NCBI GenBank assembly: GCA_002633005.1
Contig: NMRA01000413.1
Span: forward strand, 1-49,362
DNA: 49,362 bases
Source of the DNA: Phoronis australis
Lineage: Eukaryota; Phoronida; Phoronidae
Reading direction: 5' to 3'
Shown here one piece after another: positions 24,688 through 34,290 of this stretch. Made by a program: the position numbers and the translations under genes. Under the pieces are notes generated by a model, which worked only from the letters and a program-made list of their open reading frames with translations, had not been told where the DNA came from and searched no databases. The stretch's first letter is position 1, and each line of letters begins with the position of its first letter.

Positions 24688-24936
24688 TCGTTTGAACTGT
24701 CTTCGATGTTGAAACTGCTTCAGCCCATTCTGCCTTGACTGTACTTATTGTAACGACGTACTCAGTTCCAGGAGTCAAGCCAGTACAACGTTTGTTGGTA
24801 GCAGTCTTATCTGCACTGAATTCATGATTGCCGCAAGACACTTTGTAGCTGTCTTTGTCTCCAGCTGCTGCAGTCCAATGGACATTGATTGCGGTATCAC
24901 TTCCAACTGCAGTTGTAATACTAGCTGCAGCCAGTG
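24688..24936 (-). CDS. FN3-domain exon, type II (U3), 249 bp, phase 1-1
   Basis: Same splice sites as the U2 copy (after ACATTTGCAG, before GTGAGT), 83 residues, no stops. The domain reads ITTAVGSDTAINVHW, DSYKVSCG, NKRCTGLTPGTEYVV and AVSTSKT, with both extra cysteines. Compared with U2 there are 7 base differences: one synonymous, five that change Asn/Ser, Leu/Ile, Gly/Glu, Arg/Trp and Asp/Ala, and one in the codon split by the donor. Three of them fall in adjacent codons of the loop before the last strand (KAEWAE against KAGRDE). It belongs to the same array and the same unknown protein or protein family. Confidence 0.8.
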
Positions 24937-25474
24937 CTGCAAATGTAGAGACAGAAGCAAAAAATATAAAGAAAAGCAAATCACAGCATTGCTTTCCGAC
25001 TACCGTGTGCCATTACATACCAAAATCTTAAAAATAATTATTTTCCAATTTTCCCAAAATACAGGGCAATACTAGTAATATTAAAATAGCCACCAGGGGA
25101 CACAAAAGAAAGAGGTCTATAACTGACTTTTACGAATTTTTAATAATCAGTTTTACAGAATACACTGTTGATGTCAAATTTAAAAAATCCACGTCAGTGG
25201 TGGCATTTGTTTGAAAGTAAAGAATTGTATTGTCATGCATTTACTTTACTGAAATATTTCGACATATATTTTTCATACCTAACTCAGTATTTAGCACAAT
25301 GTCATATAATTTTTCAATTCCCTGGAAGTTATTTATTATTTCTTGTGTTATTCTATAAATGAAATCAAAAAATGAAAAGGAAAATCCAATTGAAATAACT
25401 AGTTCAGCGCAGTCACCACCAAATTGTCTGTTGTCAAATCCCAGGCACGGCAATATTCATGGGAGAGGCATGAC

Positions 25475-26011
25475 NNNNNNNNNNNNNNNNNNNNNNNNNN
25501 NNNNNNNNNNNNNNNNNNNNNNNNNNNNNNNNNNNNNNNNNNNNNNNNNNNNNNNNNNNNNNNNNNNNNNNNNNNNNNNNNNNNNNNNNNNNNNNNNNNN
25601 NNNNNNNNNNNNNNNNNNNNNNNNNNNNNNNNNNNNNNNNNNNNNNNNNNNNNNNNNNNNNNNNNNNNNNNNNNNNNNNNNNNNNNNNNNNNNNNNNNNN
25701 NNNNNNNNNNNNNNNNNNNNNNNNNNNNNNNNNNNNNNNNNNNNNNNNNNNNNNNNNNNNNNNNNNNNNNNNNNNNNNNNNNNNNNNNNNNNNNNNNNNN
25801 NNNNNNNNNNNNNNNNNNNNNNNNNNNNNNNNNNNNNNNNNNNNNNNNNNNNNNNNNNNNNNNNNNNNNNNNNNNNNNNNNNNNNNNNNNNNNNNNNNNN
25901 NNNNNNNNNNNNNNNNNNNNNNNNNNNNNNNNNNNNNNNNNNNNNNNNNNNNNNNNNNNNNNNNNNNNNNNNNNNNNNNNNNNNNNNNNNNNNNNNNNNN
26001 NNNNNNNNNNN
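25475..26011. other. Assembly gap (537 N)
   Basis: The flanks match U2 at 18234 and 19822, so the missing piece should be about 1.59 kb if U3 is collinear with U2, or about 2.0 kb if it keeps a type I FN3 exon region. Confidence 0.9.
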
Positions 26012-26391
26012 GTGACTCTTCCAGCGGAAGGAATTCTACCAACAGAACAAAGAAGACGCTGGTTGCCAGACAAGCAAAGCAAGGCGTTAATGTCGAAACA
26101 ATTGTTTTTTAAAATTGCAAAAAGGTAACCTGACATCAGTCTTTTTCTCTGGCTGCATTAAACTACATTTGTTTGGTGACGAAAACAAAACGATTATGGG
26201 TTTGACAGTTTGCATCGCAGCACGGATCCTTTTGTTAGAGTATACTTGTGAACATGCAGTCGAGATTCATAGAGTCATGAACTCGAACCAGTCAACAGTC
26301 TATCATCGCATCAAATTCTGTTACCACTAATAATTGACAACTTGCCTCCCCCATCCACATGGAAGTTTTTTAATAAAAAATATTTCTGAAA

Positions 26392-27304
26392 TCTTTCCAG
26401 CTGCAGTTTAATCCTCCCCCTGTATATAGTGGACAAATTTTAAAAATTTCAAGACAAGAATTGGTGATATCGGTAGACGAAAACCACTTGGTTGACAATG
26501 AAATAGGTGCAAACATAGAATTACCAGAAATGAATGCTAAAGTAACCGTATCTGACCAGAAATCTATGACAAAGGTGTCACTGTCAATAGGATCAAATAT
26601 GTGATATTCTTTACAGATATTAAAACAACCCTGTTGAACGTCCTCCATTCAAAGAAAATTGAGATTGGCACCAAGTGTCTATATAAGTTGGGATAATACG
26701 AAGAAAACATCAAATCTTTTCTGTCGTCAATAAGCACGTATCATGAGCATGGCTGATATTAGGGCATTTTCCAAAGTAGTGTCCCCCATTTAGTTATGTC
26801 CTTTTGATTTTCGCTATTATTCACTAAGGGAACTATTGAACCAAAATCAACAATTGACCTATCGCCAGGAGTTTGCGTGGAGGTTTAACTGACCAACCAC
26901 AACACAGGATTCTTGACACACCTTGGTTTTTATGTCGCCACTTTACCAGACAAAAACACGATGCCGGGTAAATTTTGTTCGTCGAAATTTCGCATGGGTG
27001 CGGAGCTTGCGAATGGTCTGTTGAATGAAGTCTTCGGGTAAGATGGCGGAGAGAATGGACGCCTGTGCTTAGAGCTGCAAAGTAGGCCCCCATTAATTCA
27101 TTTAATGATTTATTACCTGCGGGCAATCAGTGTTAACCTCGTGCTGACCCGTTAAGCTTAATGAACCTGAATGTTGTAGTAAATGTTTTTGTTATTCACA
27201 CACTGCAGTGTTTCGCGGAGAAGTTCAAAACGTTACTAATCGTTTGCTGGAAAAAACACCGCACGAATGCAACAACATGGAATATGTTTGTAATGGCATA
27301 TCTA
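26392..27304. other. Spacer between U3 and U4, no supported gene
   Basis: Short open frames only (for example 26833-27126 on the minus strand), with no domain or splice-site support. Confidence 0.4.
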
Positions 27305-27456
27305 GGTTTGTCATTATATTCCGCGTATGTTCCGTGTCATCTTGAATAAATATATACTGCACACGGTAAAAGTATTGGTTTGTCATTATATTCCTTGTAA
27401 ATTCCGTGTCATCTTGAATAGATATACACTGTACATGTATCACAGTGAAAAGTAAT
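27305..27456. repeat. Two-copy tandem repeat, about 72 bp
   Basis: 27305-27373 and 27377-27456 share GGTTTGTCATTATATTCC, TTCCGTGTCATCTTGAATA and a following ATAnACTG. Just to the right, 27466-27540 resembles the flank of the type I FN3 exon (near 5620-5690), which suggests a further truncated unit remnant. Confidence 0.7.
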
Positions 27457-28319
27457 GGAATAGTGTACAATTGGAGAAAATCGTCCCTGAAATAAGAATG
27501 AATTCTTGTAGCAAATGTCTCAATACCAGGGATAATTTTGGACTACGCCTTTGCGCCAGTAGCAAATGGAAAAATAAAAAGGGCACAATTACGCTGCAGT
27601 AGTGCACCCCGGGGACATCTTTTAAAATGCATGAATTTCCCAAAAGCACAATTCTATTCAACATAGTGGTGTAAAGTACAGGTATGACTGTTTTTATTTC
27701 GATTGTTTCCGATTCAAATGTTACTACTTTAGTTGCACTAAGGTTGCTGGACACAAGGTTTTCAAGAAGGCACATCTTTTATCACCGGTTGCAACCAGAG
27801 GGCTAACGGGTTCAAACTTGGACAATCCCTGCAATAGTGTCTTGAGCAATAGAGCGCGGCTCTGTGTAAAGAAGTGAAGGAACTGCGTGATAAATGCAAC
27901 AAGGGGGTTATCTAACACACCTGGAGGCCAAAAACTTCTGCTTTAGAACTAAACTTTTTCCTAAATTGATGTTCAATCACTGCAGCACTGGGTCGTAGGC
28001 CCAGGTAGGCGCAGCCATCCACCTTTTGGCATTTGAGCGTGGTGCCTACTCACCGTGAGTTACGTTCAGTGCTCAAGGTGATACGGTGGGCTTTGGGCGC
28101 CTACTTACCTTTATATTTACCAGCACAGCAAAACTAGATAAAATTTAGAGCTATTTCAAATGCATTCATTCATCAATACGCTGCTTCCAAACCAAAAGTA
28201 TTGCTAGCATTCACCAGATCCGTCTTCCAGCAAACTGGTGCTGTTTAATCTTTCATAGATGCATATCTGCATTTAAAAACCCGTGGTGTTTAAAGCCATG
28301 AACCTGTAGCAACACTCAC

Positions 28320-28568
28320 TCGTTTTAGCTGTCCTCGATGTTGAAACTGCGTCAGCCCATCCTGCCTTGATTGTTCTCATAATAACAACGTACTCAGTTC
28401 CAGGAGTCAAGCCAGTACAACGTTTGTTGGTAGCAGTCTTATGTGCACTGAAGTTACGGTTGCCGCAAGACACTTTGTAGCTGTCTTTGTCTCCAGCTGC
28501 CGCGGTCCACTCGACAGTGACTGTCGTATCACTTCCAACCACATTTGTAATTTTAGCTGGAGCCAGTG
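28320..28568 (-). CDS. FN3-domain exon, type II (U4), 249 bp, phase 1-1
   Basis: The exon starts after ACATTTGCAG and ends before GTGAGTG, phase 1 at both ends, 83 residues. It reads AKITNVVGSDTTVTVEW (strands A-B), DSYKVSCG, NKRCTGLTPGTEYVV, a loop KAGWAD and AVSTSRTAKT. Both extra cysteines are kept. It lies 1.25 kb downstream, on the minus strand, of the type I exon 29817-30068 and would join it in frame. The hydrophobic stretch that seems to precede it starts with TTG and lies in the intron. Confidence 0.8.
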
Positions 28569-29816
28569 CTGCAAATGTAGAGACAGGAGCGAAAAATGTA
28601 TAGGAAAACAACTCACAGCACTGGTTGGCGACTACCGTGTGCCATTAGATACCAAAACTTTAAAAATGATCATTTTAAAATTTTCCCCAAAGACAGAGCA
28701 ATACTAGTAATATTAAAGGGCAAGCAAAAGAAAATCGTCTATAACTGAATTTTACGAAGTTTGATTAATCAGTTTGACAGATTACAGTGTTGATGTCAAA
28801 TATTGCAAGTGAATGTCAGTGGTGGCATTTGTTTGAAAGTTAAGAACCGTATTTTCTTACTTGTACTTTATCGAAATGTTTGGACATATCTTTGCACACC
28901 TAACGCAGTACTTACTACAATTTCATATAATGCTTTTAGTTTCCAGGCAGTAATTGTATCATGTCTTGTTTTTTGTGTTATTCTTGAAATGAAATGAAGA
29001 ATTGAATAGAAAAATTCTATAAGGAATGCAGCCAGCACCAAATGCTATGTTGTCATATCGAAGGCACGGTAACATTCATGTGAGAGGCATGGATTACAGA
29101 AAAAACTTGTTTTTGTATCTGCAAGTGTATTTTTATACAAGAACTGTAGAAGGACAATCTTGTGAAATGTTGCAGCAACCGATTGTGCGTTTTAAAATTT
29201 CGCACGGCGCAAACCCAGACTGCCGTTATAGACTGTTCAAAATCTAAAACTGTTAAAACACTTCCAAGTTTGTTGATTTTCTAATTAAAAGAACCAATAT
29301 AATTTTGAATCGAAAATACATGTAGTACAGTCCTCTCCAGTATGGCAATCGGGAGTAGTTGTGGTTGATTTTTACTACGCGCTAGTCACGTTAAAGTACC
29401 TGAACAATAATCAGTTGTAAATTTTTGCAAATTTAACAATCAATGTGCTCCGATGTCTATGACTTGAAGCCTGTGAGTACTTGACTGAAAACGAAAGTTG
29501 GCCAAAAGATGGCGTTTAAAGGACAGGAGCCTAGCAAACTATGGCTAATTTTGGCCATTCAGTACTTGCGGGCATTAACGTGTTCACGGCAAGCAGAGCC
29601 GTCACGACTCGAAAACAGAACAGACTGATCAATCTAATATGGTAAAGTAAGTTCAATGTTCATGAATGTAATGAAATACAATTGGAGGAAATCATGGTTT
29701 CGAAGTTCCCTTTATATGGATTCCTGTTGCAAGTGTCCCAATAGTGTCTTGAGTAACAGGAAGGGAATCTGGGACTACTTATTGTATGTAGGCAGCATAT
29801 CTCAATTAACACTCAC

Positions 29817-30068
29817 TTGTTTTAGCTCTTGTCTTATGGGACGGCCTATCATTCCATCCTGCCTTGGTAGTATTTACTGATACAAAGTACTCTGTTCCCG
29901 GACTCAAACCAGTACACCGCTTGTTGGTAACACTTGGGTCAGTTACATGTGTGCTATAGTTACCGCAGATAACTCTGTAGCCGTCTTTATTTCCAAGTGC
30001 ATCTGACCAACTGACATCTATTGTTGTTTCATTTTCAACTACATTGATATCAGCAACTTTTGCCAAAA
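29817..30068 (-). CDS. FN3-domain exon, type I (U4), 252 bp, phase 1-1
   Basis: The exon follows CTACCCTTCCAG and precedes GTGAGTG, phase 1 at both ends, 84 residues. It reads ADINVVENETTIDVSWS (strands A-B), GYRVICG (strand C, Cys), NKRCTGLSPGTEYFV (second Cys, tyrosine corner), a KAGWND loop and HKTRAKT. NVT and NTT sequons suit an extracellular domain. Upstream on the minus strand is an (AT)n/(AAATAT)n tract that leaves only a short pyrimidine run for the acceptor. An ATG at 30159 is in frame across the acceptor, but what it adds is low-complexity Tyr/Ile and looks like translated repeat. Further 5' exons of this gene were not found before the repeats at 30481. Confidence 0.75.
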
Positions 30069-30088
30069 CTGGAAGGGTAGATACATAA

Positions 30089-30140
30089 ATATATATATAT
30101 ATATATATACATGAATATAAATATAAATATAAATATAAAC
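30089..30140. repeat. (AT)n and (AAATAT)n low-complexity tract
   Basis: An AT dinucleotide run followed by four near-perfect ATAAAT repeats, just upstream of the type I exon acceptor on the minus strand. Confidence 0.85.
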
Positions 30141-30480
30141 AATGGATTTCCGTTTCCATTCTACACCCATGCCGCCATGATTTGGACTAGCTATTGTATT
30201 TTGGCCAAACTATGATTTCAAGAAATACCGGACGTCCATATACAGGGTCAAGGTTTGCTGGTACTTCAGAAAACTTTTTACGTATTAGTCCAATGCGGTA
30301 CAGTAAATGTAATTTTCACACACCACTAAAACTATTCATGGACGACAAACATTTACTTTGACATTGTTTTGCGATATTCAATTGTAAAAATAAAAACGAA
30401 AGTAGTTCTTGAACATTTTTCACATGCATCTTGGTTTTTGTCAAAGACTTTTCATAAAACTCAGCTGATACGGTTTGGTG

Positions 30481-30690
30481 TTAAGAGTGCAGTACACTTC
30501 AGACCAGGCAAAAATCCATACAGAGCTGATAAATCCTATGTGACGGATTCTGATTATATGCATTTTGCTTACTTTCTTATGGTAATTACAGAAATGCACT
30601 TTAAACAAATTCTATCGCCTTAGGTAGTTTAAAATTTGGGTACCTCAGTGTTCACGGAAACCACTTTCAGAACTCAACCCAATAATCACA
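30481..30690. repeat. Dispersed repeat, second copy at 41010-41222
   Basis: Both start TTAAGAGTGCAGTACACTTC and continue collinearly for about 210 bp (CCTATGTGACGGATT, TTTCTTATGGTAATTAC, AAATTCTATCGC, GGGTACCTCAG). They end at CCAATnnTCACA. The palindrome element is inserted directly at the right edge of this copy. It has no coding capacity. Confidence 0.85.
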
Positions 30691-30897
30691 AACAGCTTAT
30701 TATTTAAAATGACTTATTCTTATTAAAATGACATAAGCAAAAAATTGAATTTCGGACCTCAAAAGCGAGGTCCCCTATACTAATATAGGGGGCCTCGCTG
30801 AACGGAAGCCGGAGAGCGGGGCCCCTATATTAATATAGAAGGCCCCGCCGAAAGGAGGCCGGACAGCGGGGCCCCCTATATTAATATAGGGGGCCCC
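30691..30897 (-). repeat. Tandem palindrome array with tail (copy 2, inverted)
   Basis: The reverse complement of the element at 1-223: the tail comes first (30691-30768, starting AACAGCTTATT), then three palindromes centred near 30781, 30831 and 30882. It is cut by the N at 30898. Copies 1 and 2 face each other across the whole FN3 array, 30.5 kb apart. Confidence 0.85.
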
Positions 30898-30898
30898 N

Positions 30899-31057
30899 AC
30901 GTGCGCGGCACACCCGTGAAGTCCCTATCCATGATCTCTTTTACCTTCTTGTAGCCAGCATGAAGGCACTGCTCATGCACTCTTTTAACGGCGTCGTAGA
31001 TGTTTGAGGTTGGAATGAGAACCCTGTAGTTGGCCAAGTTGCCGTTATCTTGACATC
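30899..31057 (-). CDS. KRBA2-like integrase-derived gene, exon 2 (cut by a scaffold join)
   Basis: The exon follows TTCTTTTACAG on the minus strand and runs open for 159 bp to the N at 30898. Its first two bases complete the Gly codon left by exon 1 (33648-33891), so the phases match. The peptide has VLIPTSNIYDAVKRVHEQC, then LHAGYKKVKEIMDRDF and GVPR. The His-x4-His (residues 109 and 114 of the spliced protein) followed by HAGYKK resembles the zinc-binding start of retroelement-type integrases, as in the vertebrate KRBA2 group. The Cys pair and the catalytic core would lie beyond the join and are not seen. Host gene or transposon remnant cannot be told apart here; the intron and clean frame favour a gene. 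Confidence 0.6.
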
Positions 31058-32215
31058 CTGTAAAAGAACAGTGGAAATATGTAATACACATACGCATGCA
31101 CAAGGTGATGCACAATATGTACACGCACCAAAATGGAAAGGCCTTGAGGTCTGAAAAACACAATCATATTTGCCTAATTTCAACTTAGACGACAAAGAGA
31201 TAAGCGTAAAGGCTAAGACTTGCCAACAGACAAATTTGGACCAATTTCAGGCGGCTAACTTAAACGAAAAAAAAAATCACTGTTGGCAACAGTCCCATCT
31301 AAATTCAGTCCATGACCTCTTATACCAGTCTGCCACAAACGACAAGTGATTTGTTGTTAATTTAATTAGAAAAAGGTATCATTTTTGTGAGTTCATGATG
31401 ATATGCACATGCACTGCACATTGTCTAAATTTTTAAAGTGTAGTATAAATGGGACCTGTTTGAATTTTTAAGCTTGAACTCATATGCAATGCAAGTATAT
31501 ACAGTCAGGTAACCTCTTTTAGTTCCATTCTCAATGGTTACAAGCTACTTCTTTTATTTTATAGGAACATATCTGCCAAATGTCATTGAGATTGTACATG
31601 CATCATGCATGTGGTTTAGCAGATACAACAGTAAATACCGGTAACAGACAGACAGGATGACATTATACCACACGTGTTTGTGCAGAAAAATGAAATATGA
31701 ATGAGACAACCTGATAAAAGAATTAGAATGAAAGGCTAAACCACGTTACTAAAGTTATAACATTTAAGATATAGTGCAAAAGCATGATCTGAAGAACATT
31801 AAGTTGTTTTGAAGAACTTAATGAGCTGAATGAGCTGCCACTTTTTTGAGTTCAACTCCAATTTGAAAAATGTGTGTTTTCAGAAGGCACATATTCAAGG
31901 ACGGTGTAAAATTCACTAGTTTAGGATACAACACTTAAATTGTATGCCGAAGAACACCATAAACTGTACTAAATTGTTAGGCGATGTACAGAGGTGAGAT
32001 ACTGCTGTATTGGGTAGAGTTCAGAAGCTGTCTTCCAAAAAAAAATTGCCAAAATCACCTGTGCTCATTTAAAATGTATGACATTGTCTCCTGTACTCTC
32101 CCAAAGTCTTGGTTTTTAGCAAGATCACAGTCATTGATTTACTGAACTCTAGCTACAGTAAATTTGAAGCATCCAACAATGTAAAAAACTAAAAGTTTTT
32201 GAAAAGGAGGGTATG

Positions 32216-32640
32216 GAGCAGCTGGACACAACAGGAAGTCTATAAAACTAGAACAGCATGAACAGGGTGAATAAGGTAATAACCATNTGTGAGACTGGCA
32301 GAAGCCATATAAGCTGTCTATAGAGATCATGAATAGAAAAACAGCAGGCGTAAATTGAGTAAGAATAAAGAGGAAGAGACGAACTCATGAAGCATATGAA
32401 ATTTGAATAGCATGAACTGGATTAACCCCATGTGAAACTTGTGAGACTAGCAGAAGCCACATAAGCTGTCTAGAAATCATGAATAGAAAAACAGCAATGT
32501 ACCAAGTGAATAGGATTAGATAACCACAATTTTAACAGCATGAACTGGATTTCAAAGGAAATATCCCTGGGAAATTCTAAGAGTAGCAGAAGCCACATAA
32601 TCAGTCTAAAAATCCTGAATAGAAAAAATAACATGTAGAG
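32216..32640. repeat. Three-copy imperfect tandem repeat, period about 135-155 bp
   Basis: AGCAGAAGCCACATAA-type blocks followed by CTGTCTA and CATGAATAGAAAAACAGCA occur near 32299, 32452 and 32586, each after a stretch with AGCATGAACnGG. Divergence is moderate. Non-coding. Confidence 0.65.
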
Positions 32641-33241
32641 AGTGAGTAGGTTCAGTGGCAGCAGACACAAGAAGCCACAAATCAAGTGAAACAAAAGGCG
32701 CTGTCCAGAGACTACTGTAGAATCAGGAAAGCCTCTCTACACACATACTACATATATATTACTTATGAATGTAAATTGAGAAAGAAATGTGAAATTAATG
32801 ACAATATTATATGATATTTGCATTTTGGTCTAGAAACAGGCAAACGAACTATCTACAAAACTTATTGCATATAAGTAAAAGTTCATTTTTCACCTTACAT
32901 TTGATTCAGCTTTCAAGGTAATAATAAAATTCATTAGATGACGGTTCACATGTAATTTGCTGACGTAAAGTGAGGAAAAGCGTGAATTCAAGAAGAAAAT
33001 GCAGAGGACAATTGATATGACTGATAAAATGTCCAAGAGAAAAAACTTCATGGCGAAGAGTAAAGAATGAAGCAGTCAGATCTGGGATGTTCGCAAGGGG
33101 ACAAGTTTACCCAGTCTGCAAATCACATGTTACACAAAACTGCTCCCTGCGCCCGTGTTGCTTGCCAACCTGATTGAAATTTGAGTATTTCCCATGGTTT
33201 TTTGGTGACAATTGGTATGCCATATACAGCATGCTAAGCCG

Positions 33242-33392
33242 CAGTGGGGAATTTATAATGAAGGGGTTGGGGGGGGGGCATGCTGCTCACCCACATTTCA
33301 ATTGCCAGTTCAGGGGTGCGAATGTATGACGAGCGAATCCTGACTAATACTCTCCCCCCCCCCAATAACTCAAAATCCTGCATTCGCCCCTG
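33242..33392. mobile_element. hAT-like MITE with target duplication
   Basis: It starts CAGTGGGGAATTTATA and ends AATCCTGCATTCGCCCCTG. CTAAGCCG (33234-33241) and CTAAGTTG (33393-33400) flank it, 6 of 8 bases alike. The body carries long G and C runs and a CAATTGnCAGTTCnGGGG stretch shared with the copies at 20279 and 38911. Confidence 0.65.
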
Positions 33393-33647
33393 CTAAGTTG
33401 ACAAATTATTCTTACAACAAAAAGGTGTTACAAGTTATTTGGAAGGAACGATGAAGTCTACTAACAGTTCATATAAGAATATATGCCAAATATAGACTAT
33501 AGAAACACCGTATTTGGCAGATCTGGTTACTTATAAAAATATGGCGAATATTCAGATTTCAAGTGATAAACCATTGCTAACAGACCTGGCTTTAGTCAAC
33601 GATAAGTTTTCTTGGATATAACTTAAATATATCAAACGTTTTCCTAC

Positions 33648-33891
33648 CTTCCCTGGGAACAGCCAGCGCGTCAGTGACATTCATTTCTGGAAGATTCAGC
33701 ACACGGATGTTCTTCTTGCCGATGGACCACTTTAACTTGGGATCACTGACAACGCTGGCTATCTTGTCCTTAGAGTCGGTCTTCAGCACCTCCAGGATTT
33801 TTGCGTATTTTTCGTCAGAGACGAGTCGGCTGTTCTTTGCCTTCGCAGCTTCGGCAAGGTACTCATCCATGTGCTCACGATGCATGCTCAT
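33648..33891 (-). CDS. KRBA2-like integrase-derived gene, exon 1 (coding)
   Basis: The ATG at 33891 begins MSMHREHMDEYLAEAAKAKN and gives 81 codons plus one base, ending at an AAG|GTAGG donor (phase 1). The peptide is charged and helical (RLVSDEKYAKILEVL), then KLKWSIGKKNIRVLNLPEMN, the kind of N-terminal region that precedes the zinc-binding part in KRBA2-like and related integrase proteins. The frame stays open upstream to 33969, but a pyrimidine-rich stretch ending CAAGTAG just before 33901 looks like an acceptor, so a 5' non-coding exon is likely. A second ATG lies two codons on. The promoter is probably near the CRE cluster at 34201-34279. The family assignment is from resemblance only. 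Confidence 0.6.
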
Positions 33892-34200
33892 TTTGCCTAA
33901 CCTACTTGATGAGATAAAAGAACGAAAATAGAAATCAAATATAGCCCTACGCAGATAAAAGTTAGACAAAAAACTGCAGAAATCAAGGGGACTGATAAGC
34001 TGGTAAACACGTCGAAAAAATCAACACCAGTATCTAGTAACACTAAAAATCGGAATAAAAATGTGCAAAAACGTTAGAAGATAATTCCTTATTGAACGCC
34101 AAGAACTTCTAAAAATTAAAATCTTCTATCTCAAAAATTAAACACAAGAAATCCTTAACACGTCTGCACACCACGAGCAAAGAAACGACAGTGACCGCTT

Positions 34201-34279
34201 ATTCCAATACGGGCCAGGAACTACTGCCCGTATTGGAATGATGACGTCATTCCAATACGGGCCAGATTCCAATACGGGC
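34201..34279. promoter_or_regulatory. Inverted-repeat cluster around a perfect CRE
   Basis: ATTCCAATACGGGC occurs four times in 79 bp: forward at 34201, 34249 and 34266, reverse at 34226-34239. The full CRE palindrome TGACGTCA (34242-34249), the CREB/ATF target, sits between the reverse copy and the next forward copy. The cluster lies about 310 bp upstream of the KRBA2-like start codon and could be a promoter, possibly in both directions. An alternative is a repeat-derived palindrome with a chance CRE. Confidence 0.4.
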
Positions 34280-34290
34280 CGGAGCATTCG

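Larger units (their letters stand above)
22151..26391 (-). repeat. FN3 unit U3, partner of U2
   Basis: Collinear and nearly identical with 14916-20199. It is interrupted by 537 Ns at 25475-26011 that stand where U2 has 1587 bp. It carries the type II exon 24688-24936. Whether a type I exon exists here is hidden by the gap. Confidence 0.9.
27880..30477 (-). repeat. FN3 genomic unit U4
   Basis: Collinear with U1. It holds the type I exon 29817-30068, 1.25 kb of intron, the type II exon 28320-28568 and the shared GC-richer block at 27983-28110. The right end of homology with U1 is at the GATACGGTTTGGT stretch near 30477, directly abutted by another repeat. Its left edge is blurred. Confidence 0.75.
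31058..33647 (-). other. Intron of the KRBA2-like gene
   Basis: A 2.59-kb phase 1 intron with GT (33647-33646) and AG (31059-31058). It contains a three-copy imperfect tandem repeat (32216-32640), an hAT-like MITE (33242-33392) and an isolated ambiguous base at 32287. No other gene was seen in it. Confidence 0.6.

Noticed and set aside
25359-26136. Long open frames of more than 200 codons on both strands
   Set aside because: They run through 537 Ns and have no meaning there.
27225-27470. A minus-strand frame with repeated QDDTE-TRNIMTNQ peptides
   Set aside because: It is the 72-bp tandem repeat at 27305-27456, which has no other coding sign.
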